From: Sphagnum compactum
Lineage: Eukaryota; Bryophyta; Sphagnopsida; Sphagnales
DNA length: 64,000 nt
Assembly: GCA_965153455.1 (NCBI GenBank)
Contig: OZ234500.1
Span: 8,494,001 to 8,558,000 of the forward strand
Reading direction: 5' to 3'
Position 1 is the stretch's first letter. Each line of letters starts with the position of its first letter. Both the position numbers and the translations under genes were made by a program. Below, in pieces: positions 25,330-37,504 of this stretch. The notes beneath the pieces were generated by a model that worked only from the letters and a program-made list of their open reading frames with translations, did not search any database and was not told where the DNA came from.

Positions 25330-28300
25330 AAGGTAAAAAGTGGAGAGGTATGGAAAAGGAAAAGGTTTGATAAAAGAAATAAAATTTGGAAAATAAATGA
25401 CATTTGACAATGCAAATGAAACAAAAAACCTAGAGTGGATTGTTCATTATTTAGATCCATGAATATGGTATAATAGATTATACGAGCAAATGCATGGTTA
25501 GGTGGTTCATTTTTAAAAATAATAATATTTAACAAAAGTCCATTCTATAGTGCTAAATTTGTATATATTTTTATCAAGTACCATTGGTTAAATGATTTTT
25601 TTGATCATGTAACAAAAGTAATAAAGTCATATTAATAGGAACCCAATAGATATTCTAAATACACACACAACTAAAAACATAATTTGAGAATTGAGGAAAT
25701 ACAACAATGGTATAGATTTATGAAAATATGGTTCAATTCTAGTTATTCATAGATCCTTAGCTAGAAATTGGTTATGGTTTTTAAGGGAAGAACTTCATAT
25801 GAAAGTTTAATATTTCAGGCCATATCACATACACTATAAATAAATTTGGAATGAAATTCGATATGAAAATTTCAATTTTCGACCATTTTAGTTAATTGAC
25901 CAATCCTTATTTTTTGACTTCAAAAGTCCAAAGTTGTTAAAAGTGGGTGTACTTTTTTTCAAAAATAATTACACATATGTTTTTATAATCAAATTGTTAA
26001 TCTAGAACCAAATGTCAATTAACAAAACGATAACTGTATTATTTGTTAAATGTGTCCAAGGAAAGGGTACCTTGCAAAAATGAAAATCATGACACCAAAA
26101 GTGAGTCATCATATTGTGCATTTACCCATACACTTTTAGGTAATAAAGTTGGAATTGTTGAGGAGTATTTACTAGATTTAAAAAAGGAGAAAAATTCAAT
26201 TTACAAGTTCAAACCAAATACAATGTGTTGACATCAATAAGTTGAAAGAAATAGAAAGATTGTGAACATTAGAATGAGGTTGAAATCAAATGCAATTAAC
26301 TTACAAAATCATATAACATTATGACAAGACCACAAGAATATGAAACATGTGAATTTAATGTAAACACTTGGTTTAGATGTGGCAAATATGATATTAACTT
26401 CAAGGTTCAACATGCAAATGTTTAATGGATTGTGAAAAATTGGATGTTGAAACTGGAAATAATAGAGTAAAAGTGAAAAAAATGAAAAACATGTACATGG
26501 ATTCAAGTTGGGAAAAACATTTATGTGAATGCTTATGAAATTTCGAATTGTTGATCTTGTCCATTTATTAGGTTGGCCAATTGTGTAGTGTGACAAAAAT
26601 AAATACAAAGTTTGTGACGTGCCAAGGCTTCAAATTATTTGTTGCAAACTAAACAAAGCCATGTTTTGATGTGTATATATGTTTAGTGAAAGGGTTATAT
26701 GCAATTTGAATGAGTGATTAGGGTTGAATACATTTGGAATTCTAATGCATGAACATTGCTAATTATAAATTGCTTTGAGGTTGAATAGGTACTTGTTCAC
26801 CATAAGCTTGAAATTGTTTTCTAGCAAAGTTGTACATGCAACTACATGGTTTGTGGGTAAATACATTTAGAAAGTGGTATGTGGATACAACAAATGTTGA
26901 TTGTGAAAATAAAACATTCATGGTCCTTTACAAGGATAACAAACCTTAATTTATGGCACATTCAAGTAAGAAAGAATTCAAATCTTAAGAAGTTAGGTGT
27001 TTAGAAATTTCAAAACATGTCCAAGAATTGAGCTATGATAAAAGAATATTTGTGTGAATTACTCATCCAAAGTCACCTCCATGTTCCAGTTTCACTATCA
27101 CATTCATTGAGTTCAATTGTTGTCATGAGAGGTTTCCCTCAAACCAAATACATACTTGTCCTTTCACAACTTTTTAGGGAAACACCTAATTACTAGAACC
27201 AATTGTGAATGCAACAGCCCACATTCACAATATCATAACTCTTTGTGAGCAAAAATGGCTACTCAAATGCTTGATTGCAATTACCACCTTCACATTGTGG
27301 AAATGTGATAATGCCCACATTCACATTGTTTGAACTCTTCATAATGCACTAACACATCCCAAACCTTCAATTTGACATGCTTCATGTCCTTTGGTCTCAT
27401 GTTGATGACAATCACTTTAACAAATGAAAACTAGAAACTCACTCAATGCAATGTAGAACTCTCTTGAGGACTTGGTATTATGATAGGATAGAGCCAGGCC
27501 TAGAAAAGGAACCATCACCTAGCATTAGGGGTCCTAAACTAGCTTGCTGTCTAGAAAATAGCCTTTGAGTCACACTCCATTTTGTATACACCTGTATGAC
27601 AACCAATATGTACACTTTGGTGGGAAGAATTGGGGGAGCTAAATTAATTTGCAGTTTAGGACAGCATTTAAAAATGAGACAAGCTTTAAAGTGCTAGACT
27701 TTGTGTCCTCTTTTCTCCTAGGTAATGCTCTCTTAGGACAATTTGTTGTAGATGACAATCATCTTTGCACTAAGTTAGTTAAAAGCTGGGAGCTTTGAAC
27801 TTTTCTTGGAGAGGGCTAGGGAAAGCCCTCAACTTCTGAGTTGGTAATTGCGTCTGCTAAAATGATATTGTATTGACTGTCTCTAGTTTCTACTCATGTA
27901 TTGAGGAGGATCCTTTTGAAGATCTTTGCAAATCCGTTTAGTTATGCACCCTAAATTGGCCCCCTTAAAGTTGTGCATATCTACTGAATTAGAGTCTGCC
28001 AAGAAAATCCATGAACCATCCACTAAAGATAATCTTCATGGGATACTGGTCAATGGTCTATAATGACATTGGATCTCTACCTGTTTGTGGCTTGGAAGCC
28101 AACATTTCTTAGAGAGCCCTCATAGAAGAGAAAGGGGTACAATGCTAGATGTGTTATAACTTAGACATGAGCGGATCAACATTGACAGAGTGGAGCAACA
28201 AAAACATGAAATACTGTCCTGTGGGTTTTCCAGGAATGCCATATGTACTAGCTTAAATGTCAACCTCATTGGAAGCTAGTAGGCTATAGAGAGGGTAAAA

Positions 28301-28690
28301 CAACAAAATGGGCAACTTCTGATCCTATAGTGCACAAAAGCATTCTTGCTTGAGACATCATCCAAAACTCAGTAAGGACCTTATGTGTTGGGTGAAGCCC
28401 AATTCTGGTAAAGCCCACATACAAGGGCTTTACTGAGTGTCAAGACCTGTGCCAAATTCTTATTTTTATTTTCTCCTGATGGGTAAAAACGAAAAAAATT
28501 GCAGCGTGTTCTCGAAATGTCCCACTAAACAGTGGAAGAAAAATATATTCTCTGTAAGGTGTTCTTTAATTACACTAGAAAAAATCAGTGGAGGTCTTTA
28601 TGAAATTTTCAATGTCAGATTCAAAGCTTTTCAGAATTTTACAAAATTACAATCCTTATGTCTTTAATTAATTACTTTTTTATGGGGTTT
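25330..28690. other. No gene recognised
   Basis: Short frames only (62-99 codons, both strands). From about 27 kb the composition becomes more mixed and intron-like, but no exon with paired splice signals and a recognisable product was found. Confidence 0.4.
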
Positions 28691-28835
28691 TTAGTCTCCA
28701 AAATTTGAAAATAATTGAAAATTTGCCGGACGCCATCGGTAGCCAAATTATAGAAGGATGTTCAGATTATTTTACTTTCATTATTTTCAATAGACAAATC
28801 TGGCTAAATCATCTTGTAGATGATCAACACGTCAG
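28690..28835 (-). repeat. Dispersed repeat family D, copy 2 (minus strand)
   Basis: Read on the minus strand this copy gives GATCATCTACAAGATGATTT, then TAGCCAGATTTG, then AATAATGAAAGTA, then ACATCCTTCTATAATTTGGC, then TACC and a T-rich tail. It is the most consensus-like of the four copies (others at 14.36, 29.78 and 54.81 kb). Confidence 0.55.
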
Positions 28836-29639
28836 CTACTGAAAATTTGAAGGAACAAAAAAACTCTATGCCTGTGTATGCAACCTAGCTTGCACCTGGA
28901 GCCCATTAACAGGCAATGTCCTCATGATCTGATAAAAAAGATCAGGGACAGAAAGAGATCAGAAACATATGTAAAAATTCAAGTCCTCTCTTGTTCTTGC
29001 TGCATACCATAAAGTTGGGCCACCGTATTTCGAGCGTTGCAGCATGGCACATTATAAAGCATACTTGCGAAGGAACTTATTGTGCAAAGTGCAAGAACTT
29101 TTTCATTTCTAAAAACGTTCCTACCTGGTGGTGGGTACCCAGAGTAGGTATCACGATTTAAAATAAAATAAAATGATGGAGCTTTATGGTAAGGCCCTCA
29201 CAGAGGCCATTACCAAAACTCGGGTCACATATCCCCCAATATTCCAACAGATGCTTCATTTTCCTACACAAAACAATTTTCTTTCAGAGAAATATTTTCT
29301 GAAAATTTTGGCTTTTCTAAAAAATAATAGAAAATTTGTGGAACCTGCTATTCAACTAGGGTATGTTTGAATTTTCAACCTGCCATTAAAGCGCAGAGTC
29401 ATTACTTGAGGAGCCTGCTTGTTTGGGTGTTCTTTAAGTTTCATCTTGCATATAAACACAAGAATCAACACCAGAGCGAGTCATGACCTGTCATGGGATA
29501 GCAACTTGGTTTCAATAAGTGTCCACAATTTGACACTAAAGGATCAAAGACAAAAACAAAAAGATTGGAGATTGCTTGCTGATTTCACAAATATGCCAAT
29601 TCCCTTTATTATACATGCTGAAACATGCCAAGACATTAT

Positions 29640-29692
29640 TATTATTATTTTGCCCCCAAAACAGCCCAAAACACACACACTCTCTCTCCACT
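29640..29692 (+). repeat. Short microsatellites (ATT)n and (AC)n(TC)n
   Basis: ATTATTATTATT at the left and ACACACACACTCTCTCTC at the right, separated by C/A-rich unique DNA. Confidence 0.8.
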
Positions 29693-29778
29693 CATATTAA
29701 GTGCTGTCAGACCTGAGTCGTGAAGAAAGGGAGGGAAACGGAGAAGACCACAAAGTTGAAGTTCCAGTGTTTTTTTTT

Positions 29779-29950
29779 GCAATTTTGTGTTATAGCCAAA
29801 GTGGCGATGATCCACAGGAAAATTAAGCCGGATTTAGCTGCTAGCTAAATATAAAAGTAAAATTTTAAAACATCTTTGTATATTTTTGGCTAACATCCTT
29901 GAGCCATGTATAGAAATTAACGATTTTTCTTCATTTTCGAAATTATGGCT
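29779..29950 (+). repeat. Dispersed repeat family D, copy 3
   Basis: GCAATTTTGTG, then TAGCCAAAGTGGCGATGATCC, then GGATTTAGC, then AAAGTA, then CATCTTTGTATATTTTTGGC, then a tail with ATTTTCGAAATTATGG. The word order matches the 14.36, 28.7 and 54.8 kb loci. Confidence 0.6.
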
Positions 29951-30050
29951 ATCGAAAATCTCAGAAAGCACATGATTTTAGCACTTTTTATTTTTAATAT
30001 TTCATTTTGGCTATATATTGACAGCAAAGGAAAAAAAGGCTGCCACAAAC

Positions 30051-30203
30051 CTGCAAATCTCACAAACAGAAAGCGCCTGCAGTGATGACGCAGTTAGAGC
30101 TGGTCCAGGAGACGGCGAATTGTAGCGGTAGAGTTGGTCGGAGAGTGGACCTGGTTTGGTGGCATTGTCTGAAGTAGAACGGCGGGCTGTGCGGCTTTTT
30201 ATA
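30051..30203 (-). promoter_or_regulatory. Candidate minus-strand core promoter and first exon
   Basis: On the minus strand a canonical TATAAAAAG box (30,195-30,203) is followed about 145 bp downstream by a donor-like site, GCAG followed by GTTTGT (donor at 30,045-30,050). The interval is clearly more GC-rich than its surroundings. It contains a short reading frame from an ATG about 40 bp downstream of the TATA box (MPPNQVHSPTN...) that stops before the donor. An alternative frame without its own ATG stays open through the donor. This could be the 5' end of a transcript, coding or not; no downstream exon was recognised. Confidence 0.35.
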
Positions 30204-30807
30204 CACATCCCTTTTGGAATTTTGGGGGCAGTGCGGGAGAGGAGAGGATGGGGCGGCCTGGTTTGTAATTAGTATTTGGTGTTTTCTTCTCATCTGATGC
30301 CTCCCTCCAAACCCTGAGATGTTTCGCATGTAACATGCGATGGGAAGTGTTCTGGAATGTCGGATTCGTCTTAAAATTTTGTCTTGGCTTCTTTGCATTT
30401 AAGATGGATTTTTGCCACGCCATAAAGCTTCTTAAAAAATTCTGCCACTTGTGAGGATGACCATCTGCTGATTTTTGTCAACATTGGTGACTGTAATAAG
30501 TAGCAGTGGTTGATGTGAGGAAAAACCCTTCTTCACAAGGACCAGTACTCTTGTGGTAGGGTTTTTGAACCTGGGTCTTTTGGTGGGCCCTGTCCCTGTG
30601 GACTATCGCATTCGATCGAGCTTTTGGAAGTTTTACCTTATTGGAACCGGTTTCACATTAGGCCAACCGGTTTCTTTGGTGTAAGTGTTTAGACTGTTTA
30701 GATTGGGACGGATTTTTTTGGTGTTCAGAGTGTGAACACAGTAACTAGATGTACAACATTTTATCTATTGGCAAGGCCAGCGTGTTTGTGAGGCCTTGTT
30801 TGATGTG

Positions 30808-31405
30808 TACCAGTGTTGTGCAATTCTAGGAAGAACCTCTAACTCTGGTTCTAAAAAATGCTTAGAATCATTCTTGTTATGGTTCCACACAAAAATGGAA
30901 CCGGCAATCCGATTCCAAGTCTTGTTCCTCTAAGAAAAAATCTGGTTCTGTTGGTTCAGGTAACTCAGATTGGAACTGGAAACCTGAAACCAGACCGTGA
31001 CCGGTGGTTAATTGTTGATTAATCTTCTATTAGCCCTTGATTATAGTCCTTTTTTTTAATTAAAAGATAAATCGTGGTCTGACTTGAGGTAACTCGGATT
31101 GGAATTGGAAATCTGAAACTAGACCATAACCAATGATTAATTGTCAATTAACCTTTGATTAGCCCTTAGTTCTAGTCTTTTTTTTTCTACTTTAAAAAGA
31201 ATCACGGTTTGGGTTTTGGTTCCACACATCATTGGGTATCCAATTTCAAGTCTGGTTCTTCAAAAAAGAAAGAAGAAGATTTCTTCCTGGAACTGTTTTT
31301 TTCAAAATTAGACCCAATTTCAGTTTGAATTTTACTAATTGAAACTGGAACTAGTGATTTGAACCTCCAAACCAGGTACCTGCCCAATTGGTACATATAT
31401 GTGTT
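30808..31405. mobile_element. GGTTCT-rich element, copy 1
   Basis: It begins TACCAGTGTTGTGCAATT and ends near 31,400 with an inverted relative of it (CTGCCCAATTGGTA). The interior is dominated by GGTTCT, GGTTCC and AACTGGAAC-type words, including a 129-bp tandem duplication. No reading frame is present. Together with loci at 37.0, 42.7, 46.0-46.4 and 46.7-46.9 kb it forms a family whose ends resemble CAGTGTTGGGCA, a hAT-like terminus. The hAT assignment is inference. Confidence 0.5.
30959..31216 (+). repeat. 129-bp tandem duplication inside the GGTTCT element
   Basis: GGTAACTC.GATTGGAA.TGG starts at 30,959 and again at 31,088. Each is followed by GAAA.CTGAAAC.AGACC, a TTGATTAGCCCTT-type segment and a poly-T stretch. 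The units have diverged by substitutions and small indels. Confidence 0.75.
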
Positions 31406-31409
31406 GTGC

Positions 31410-32300
31410 AGTTAATATTTGATTTTTTAATAACTTGTTTTGGTATTTAAAAATTGGGAAATCAAAGAACCTTGGGTTAGAATTTTATGGAAATTTTAAG
31501 AATCAAAGAACATGCAGTTTTAGTTTTCTAAAAAACCTCAAAGAATTGGTGGTTGTTTACAAAATGACCAACAATGTTTAGTACGTTATTTGAGTGGGTC
31601 TTAGATGTTTTTGGGAATTGTGATTGCATAATAGTTCTCACATCTTTTAGATTTGTAGTTATATATCGGAACTAACTATTTGACTTTTAAAAGAACCACC
31701 ATTAGGATAGAGAGGCCCATCATCAAACACATGCCAGTCATCGAGCACCCCACCTAGTGTGGCAAACCGCATATGTTAGAATAAAAGCGTTCATCGTTTA
31801 GCCTATCATCAAACACTTGGTTGAAAATAATTTTGTTCTAATTTTTTCATATTGCTGATTGTTCATCAAGTTTTAGTGTTTGATATTAAGGATTTTGGTG
31901 GCCATATTTGTAAAATTTTTGAATAAATTTACAAGGGACCCCTTTGGAGATGGGTGATTAGCTAAATTTCATTATGGAAGGTTGGAAACATGATGTACTT
32001 TCCATGCTTGGTTATAGGGAAAAAATGCACCAATTTTTTGAGGGCCCCATCTTTGGTGTGGAAATAAAAGTTTGGTGATAATCAATTGGACTGAATAGTA
32101 CAAGAAGAAGAAGTTTGGTGATAGGGTTTGCATGTCATGTTAAAATATCACACAACTAACCATAAACAAGGATTAAGGTTTCCAAGAATCCAATGGATGC
32201 TCAAATCCTACATATTAATTGGGGAATCTTTTTAAATTTCCCCCCAATTTTGTGCACGTCCCATTTTCATCAAAAATTAAAAGCACCAAATTCACAAGGC
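31410..32300. other. No gene recognised
   Basis: AT-rich sequence with no frame, repeat or transposon end that I could support. Confidence 0.45.
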
Positions 32301-33200
32301 AATAATGTTACAAATTTGCATACACAATTCATTCTTACAAAAATACAAGCAAGACTCTTTCACTATGTTAGAACTTCCAATTTGTGAGAAAGCTAGCCTT
32401 AAGTCATTCATCAAGGTTTTGAGAGTATATGGGCTAAACCAGCAGAAGCCAAACAACATACAAGGAGTTATGAGCTTGAGATCAAAAACACAAGTCCTAT
32501 CAAATCAACGAGAACAAATTTTGTGATTTAGAGTAATTAAAGAAGAGTCTCAAGAGCTAAATCAAAAAATTGCACACATTAGACTAATTAAAGAGGAGCT
32601 ACAAAAGCTTGATCATCAACAATCAAGTCTTAGTGTTGTCAAAGAGAGAGAGAAAACCAAGATTCAAGGGTGGATGCAAAGGGGCAACTAGGAAAGGATG
32701 CAATAGATGAACTTTACAATCAAAAGTTCAAGAAGTTTTTGTACTATTGCTAGATACAAAGTTCTATAGTTCCTAAGTACATTATAGGTAGCCATAAGAG
32801 AGGTAGATTTTTTCAAGTTCCAAGAAGTCGTAGTTTGCTATACACACCTACTGCCTACACACTTAATCAAAATTTAGTATGGTTAGACTTTGAAGAGTTT
32901 TATGCATTGATCACAAATTCCAAACAACTAGAGGCATATGCATTTCACATTTACCATGATCTTTCACATTTTCTTTAGAGTTGGTCAAATTATAAAAGAT
33001 TCAAGTTTGTACCTCTCGTAGGGCCAGACCAAACACCCAAAACTTGTTAGAGGTTGGGGCCTAGGGGCTCTAAATTATGATGTTGTTGAATGCGCCTCAT
33101 AGGAGGTGAAGTGGATTGGATGATTAGCCAAGCCAAGACAAGGAAAATGTCCCACCATCTTTTGGATCATAGGAGCCAACAACAAAACAATGAAAAGTCA
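32300..33200 (+). pseudogene. Decayed coding-like region upstream of the pogo remnant
   Basis: Plus-strand coding-like text broken by stops and frameshifts. The part at 32,360-32,690 is rich in Lys, Glu, Gln and Leu (for example KEELQKLDHQQSSLSVVKE), suggesting a coiled coil. The part at 32,790-33,060 reads like a globular protein (RGRFFQVPRSRSL, then WLDFEEFYALI, then FKFVPLVGPDQTP). I recognise no family. It may be another ORF carried by the same element, or an older element into which the pogo-like copy inserted. Confidence 0.3.
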
Positions 33201-33244
33201 ATAGATCCAATCCTATCAACATTAGAAGCAAATGGAACAACTAG

Positions 33245-34960
33245 GCATTAGAGGAGGCCCTAAATGCAATTGAGAAAGGGACAACTTCATTGAGGAAGGC
33301 AAGTAGGCATTGGAACATACCATTACCCTTGTTGTTTGATCATTTGTATGGAAAAACAAGATCTAGAAAAGCAGGACCATTAGGTGTACTAACAACAAAA
33401 GAAGATTAGGTTGTGGTTTCTTGGGTTGTAGCTATGCAAGATGTTGGGCTATCAATAAGCCTACAACAATTGAATATGAAAGTGGCAAAACTAGCCCAGA
33501 CAAGGCCAACACCTTTCCAAGGAAGAGTATTAGGGACCTCTTGGTGGTACTGGTTTAAGCGCAAACATCTTGAGCTTAACATTTGTTAAGTTGAAGGATT
33601 GGGTATCAGTAAAGCTTAAAGATTGACAATCCAATCATGCCAAACTTTTTACCAAAACCTGCAATCCATGTACAACAAGCAAAATTATGTTCAGATCATA
33701 TCTGGAATTTTAATGAAACATGCATCAAACAAAAAGATAATTAGGAGCTAGGGTTTTGGCAAAATGAGGTTTTAGCAAGTGTATAACACCATTCCCAAGT
33801 CCGTGGAATGGTTGATTATTAATTGTCTTGTTAATGCAGCAATGACAACATTGCTAAGGTTTTACATTTTCAAAGGAGAAAGGATACCAAATGACTACAT
33901 TCAATTCTACAAATTAGGGACTTGTATCTATGCAGTCAAAAGTGTGGATGATTACATGTTTTTTCAAAGAATTCCTCTTTTTCTTCAATAGTTCAATACT
34001 AGGTGGAATCTTTCTAATAAATAAACATCTACTTAGCTTGGATGGCCATGGATCCCATGTCACTCTTGAGGCAATTGAGCAAACATAAGCATTTGGGTTA
34101 GATATGGTTACCTTACCTTCACATACATCCCATGCATTGTAGCCTTTGGATGTAGCATGCTTCAAACCTTTCGAGATTGCTTTCAGAAAGGAAAGAGACA
34201 CAACAATGATCAACATAAATTACATTGAACTAGAAAAGTGAGTTTTGGTAGGATGGGTGGTTAAAACACTAGACCAGGCATTTTCAAGAAAAATTATTGT
34301 CTTAGGGTTCAAAAGTACAAGGATTTGCCATTGGAACCTAAAGCCATGGATGAAAGAAGGAGGCTTAATAGCTTATACATAGTAGTGAATTAGCTTGGAA
34401 AAGAGCAAGATGATGATTATTAATCAAATCAAGATGAGGATGGGGAGATCGAATGGGCAAAACAAAATGTTGTAGAAGAGCTAATCAACATAGCTTCAAT
34501 TGTAAAACCTACAACTTATGTGAATCTATGCCTAATATGTGGTTCAAGATCAACCCAAGTATTATGTGGACATGCCTATAATTTTTACAATCACTAACCT
34601 TGAATTCTCTTTAACATAAAATATGGTTGAAACCTTGGAATAGTTTTTAACAGATGTGGGAGTAGAATGCAAAATCCCAGAAACTTAGGAAGCATTGGTA
34701 GGCACCAACTTGTTGTCATTACCACGTTTCCTTGCAAGAAGGACCAGTGGGAAAGAACTATTAATTGATTATTCGCAGAGTCATGTTGTGATTTTAGAAA
34801 ATCACTTGACCATTATGCATCCAAAGGCAATGGATAAAGAGGCGGCATAACATATTAGAAAAACAAGAAGGAAGGAGAAGCAAGACAAATAGGCTAGAAA
34901 GGTAACAACAATAATGATTGCAATAAAATGGGCAACTAAAAGGGAACTTACAAGACAATA
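33245..34960 (+). pseudogene. pogo/Tigger-like DDE transposase pseudogene
   Basis: The order of domains is recognisable across several frameshifts. First comes a Pipsqueak-type helix-turn-helix (ALEEALNAIEKGTTSLRKAS...WNIP, 33,245-33,330). Next is a CENP-B/Tc5-type DNA-binding segment (LGTSWWYWFKRKHLELNI, about 33,528-33,585). The DDE domain follows, with WNFNETCIK (33,703), VNAA...FYIFKGERIPNDYI (33,830-33,905), LDGHGSHVTLEAIEQ (34,038-34,082) and PSHTSHAL*PLDV (34,119-34,153). A Lys/Arg-rich C-terminus ends it (34,830-34,960). The first acidic residue, normally in an N-x-D-E-T context, appears as Asn; the DG-GSH and PLD aspartates remain. About seven in-frame stops are seen, several being TAG where Gln is expected. 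The enzyme would cut and paste DNA in the nucleus; this copy cannot work. Confidence 0.85.
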
Positions 34961-34964
34961 ACCA

Positions 34965-35440
34965 ACTACTTTCATTGCAATTTGGTCATCTATAGTAATC
35001 AAAGAAACATGAGATAAATTTCAGTGCAATTTCCAAAAGGGAATGTGAGCTCACCTTCTTGGATATAGGGGTGTGAACTTGGGTTGGACAAAAGATCTTC
35101 AGAAATAGGTTCAATAGCAAGCTAGGGTTCAAAGGCAAAAGAGGAAGGGAATTGTAGCATTTTTGCAACAACTTGATGAAACAAATAATTAAGAGGAGTA
35201 AAGGGAGGAGTAGGGTCTAGTGTTTAGTGAATTAGAATAGGATATAGAGCAACATGGGGATAAGCTTAAAATTGATGTAATAATTATAACAACTAGGGTG
35301 GGAAGGTTGAATAAAAGCTTTAAGAATAATAGTTTAGTGGTTCAACGACCAATAGGAATTCCATGGTTCCAAGCTCAAGAGCACCAACTAAGGATCACTA
35401 GGAACTCATGGGGGTTTGATCCACCATGTAGAGGACTAGC
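34965..35440. other. Possible 3' part of the pogo element, no gene
   Basis: Purine-rich sequence continuing from the transposase remnant. I could not find a terminal inverted repeat that pairs with anything left of 33,245. Confidence 0.35.
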
Positions 35441-36000
35441 ACCAAGACAAAACCATCACAAACATAAGAGAAAGGGGGGGGTTTGATTCATTAGAAATAA
35501 CACCAAAAGGAGATGGAAAAACCAAGAAGAGGACCATCACAAACACAAGAAAGAAGGGGGGGTTTAGTTTATTAGGAGTAGCACTTAGAGGAGATGAAAA
35601 ATACTAGGAAAAGGACGAGCACCAAAAGAGGACCACCACGAACACTAAAGAGAAGGGGGGTTTGATCCATTAGGAGTAGCACCTAGAGGAGATGAAGAAC
35701 ATAAAAAAGAGGACCATCACTAGGAGAGGACCATCGCAAACATAAGAAAGAGGTGGGGGTTCGATTCGTCAAGATCAACATTGGGAGGAGATGAACAACA
35801 TTAGGAAAAGGACCAACACCAAGAATAGGACCAACATGAACACAAAAGAAGGGGGGTTCGATTCATCTAAAGCAACAAGGAGATGAAGAACATTAGGAAG
35901 AGAACCAACACCAAGAAGAGGACCATTGTGAACATTAGAGAGAAGGGGGGTTCGATTCATTTGGAACTACACCAAGGAGAGGAGTAGCACCAAAGGAAGC
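35440..36000 (+). repeat. G-run minisatellite, six units of about 97 bp
   Basis: A core of AAGGGGGG followed by TTYGATTCATTAG-like sequence recurs at about 35,470, 35,555, 35,653, 35,750, 35,847 and 35,944 (spacing about 85, then 97, 97, 97 and 97). Each unit also has AGGAGATGAAGAACA, AGGACCA and ACAAACA/CAAGAAG words. Partial units continue to about 36,130. Every unit has one run of 5-8 G, so the array has regularly spaced G-tracts on one strand. The frames across it are repeat translations, not genes. Confidence 0.85.
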
Positions 36001-36129
36001 TTAAGAACACCAAGAAGAGGACCAACATTAGGAACATACATGGAGAATTTCAAAAACACTAGGAGGAGAGGAGTAGTATGAAAAAAGGACCATCACAAAC
36101 ACCACCATAACACTAAGGAGCTTCGATCC

Positions 36130-37020
36130 ACCACATGACAATAATTTTGATCATGAACATGAAACTGTGAAGTGCGCCAGCATTTGCAACAACAAAACAC
36201 TTGAAATTAGTATGGATTTTTACAAAACTTGGGAAGTTTTATTGCACGAAACTATACTTTAAGAGGGAATGCCTCCAACATGTTCTATGCATGTGTCCAT
36301 GAGCAACACAAAAACTCAAGAAAGACTAGCGAGAAGAGTCAAGTAGGAGAACTTCAACATGGAGAACATTCAACATGCTCAAAGCACACGTCCACGAGTA
36401 AGAGTGAAATTCAACAGATTCTAGAGAAAGGAGCCAAGTGAGATCTTCATTCCGCTTGAACATCAACAAAAACATGAAAAAAGAGGGAATGGGAGGAGAA
36501 AGGAAAGGAACGGGGGGAAAGCGTTTAGGGTTTTGGAGCAACGCCACATGGGAGAACATTCAAATTTTAAGGTTTAACATATCTTTAAGGTATCGATCAC
36601 CAAATAAAATGTTGCCTATTTTGGGTGTTGATATCAACCGTTGAGTAAAGGTGTCTGTTGTTTCCAAGGATGATAAGTTTGAAGATGAAAATGTTTGGTG
36701 ATGACATGGATTGATGATGTGTCAAGGTTAGTATGTGCATCTACTGCGTTTGCATTGCTTGAATATAGGTCTAAAAGTTGATTGGTAAAATTTGATTTTG
36801 AAGCGATGAGGCCAAGAGCTACCAAAAGATCTTTTGCATTTATAACCCAAATCCAACGATCTAAAGGGCAGTAGGTGCACAATGATCTCTTCTACAATCC
36901 ATCTTTGGACCCAAGAAGCAACCAAGGTTTGGTTCGATAAGATGGTTCATCTGACTTTTTAAGTGTACTATGACCGGCTGCTCTACCTTATGTATCTTTG
37001 AGAACCACTACTAGTTATGA
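36130..37020. other. No gene recognised
   Basis: Overlapping frames of 65-82 codons on both strands (36,229-36,925) show no family resemblance. A short plus-strand stretch near 36,710-36,890 is protein-like but has no splice context. Confidence 0.4.
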
Positions 37021-37033
37021 TTTTCCATTTATG

Positions 37034-37500
37034 ATAACTGCCCAAAATTGGTATTTACCAGTGTTGGGCAGTCATCCAGTTTTGCCGGTTAGGACTGCTA
37101 GTTCTGGTTTCAGTTAGTAAAAAATGAATGGAAATTGGGTTTGATATTTGGAACTGGAAATGGAACTGGGTTTAAAACCAGTTCTGGTTTTGGAACCAAA
37201 ACCGAACCTAGACCCAGTTCTAAAATTGGGATCAAAGAACCGGTTCTGAGCCTTGACCAGAGGTTCTTGAAAATCATACCTCCAGTTTTGGCCCTGAGTC
37301 AGGGTTTTGAAAAATCAAAGAACTGGGTCAAAGCACCTACCATAAACCAATAGTTGTTCAGGTTCTTTCACAAGCACTGCAGGTTCTTTGAATTTAAAAA
37401 AAATCTCAGAACTGGAGGTTCTTTTGATTTTAACAAATTAGAAATATTTCAAAACCTCAGAACTGGAACCTGAGGATTTCGACGAATTGGAAATTAGAAA
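37034..37500. mobile_element. GGTTCT-rich element, copy 2, with facing ends
   Basis: At 37,034-37,053 lies a right-type end (ATAACTGCCCAAAATTGGTA). Only 2 bp later comes a left-type end (TACCAGTGTTGGGCAGTCAT, 37,056-37,075). They are inverted copies matching at 17 of 20 positions. To the right follows GGTTCTGG/GAACTGGAA-rich DNA to about 37,500, where no clear right end was found. The two ends may belong to adjacent elements or to a rearranged copy. The open plus frame at 37,135-37,353 is a translation of the repeat. Confidence 0.55.
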
Positions 37501-37504
37501 TTTT

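Noticed and set aside
35740-35775. tRNA B-box-like GGTTCGATTC
   Set aside because: It is part of the 97-bp tandem unit, with no A box or cloverleaf around it.
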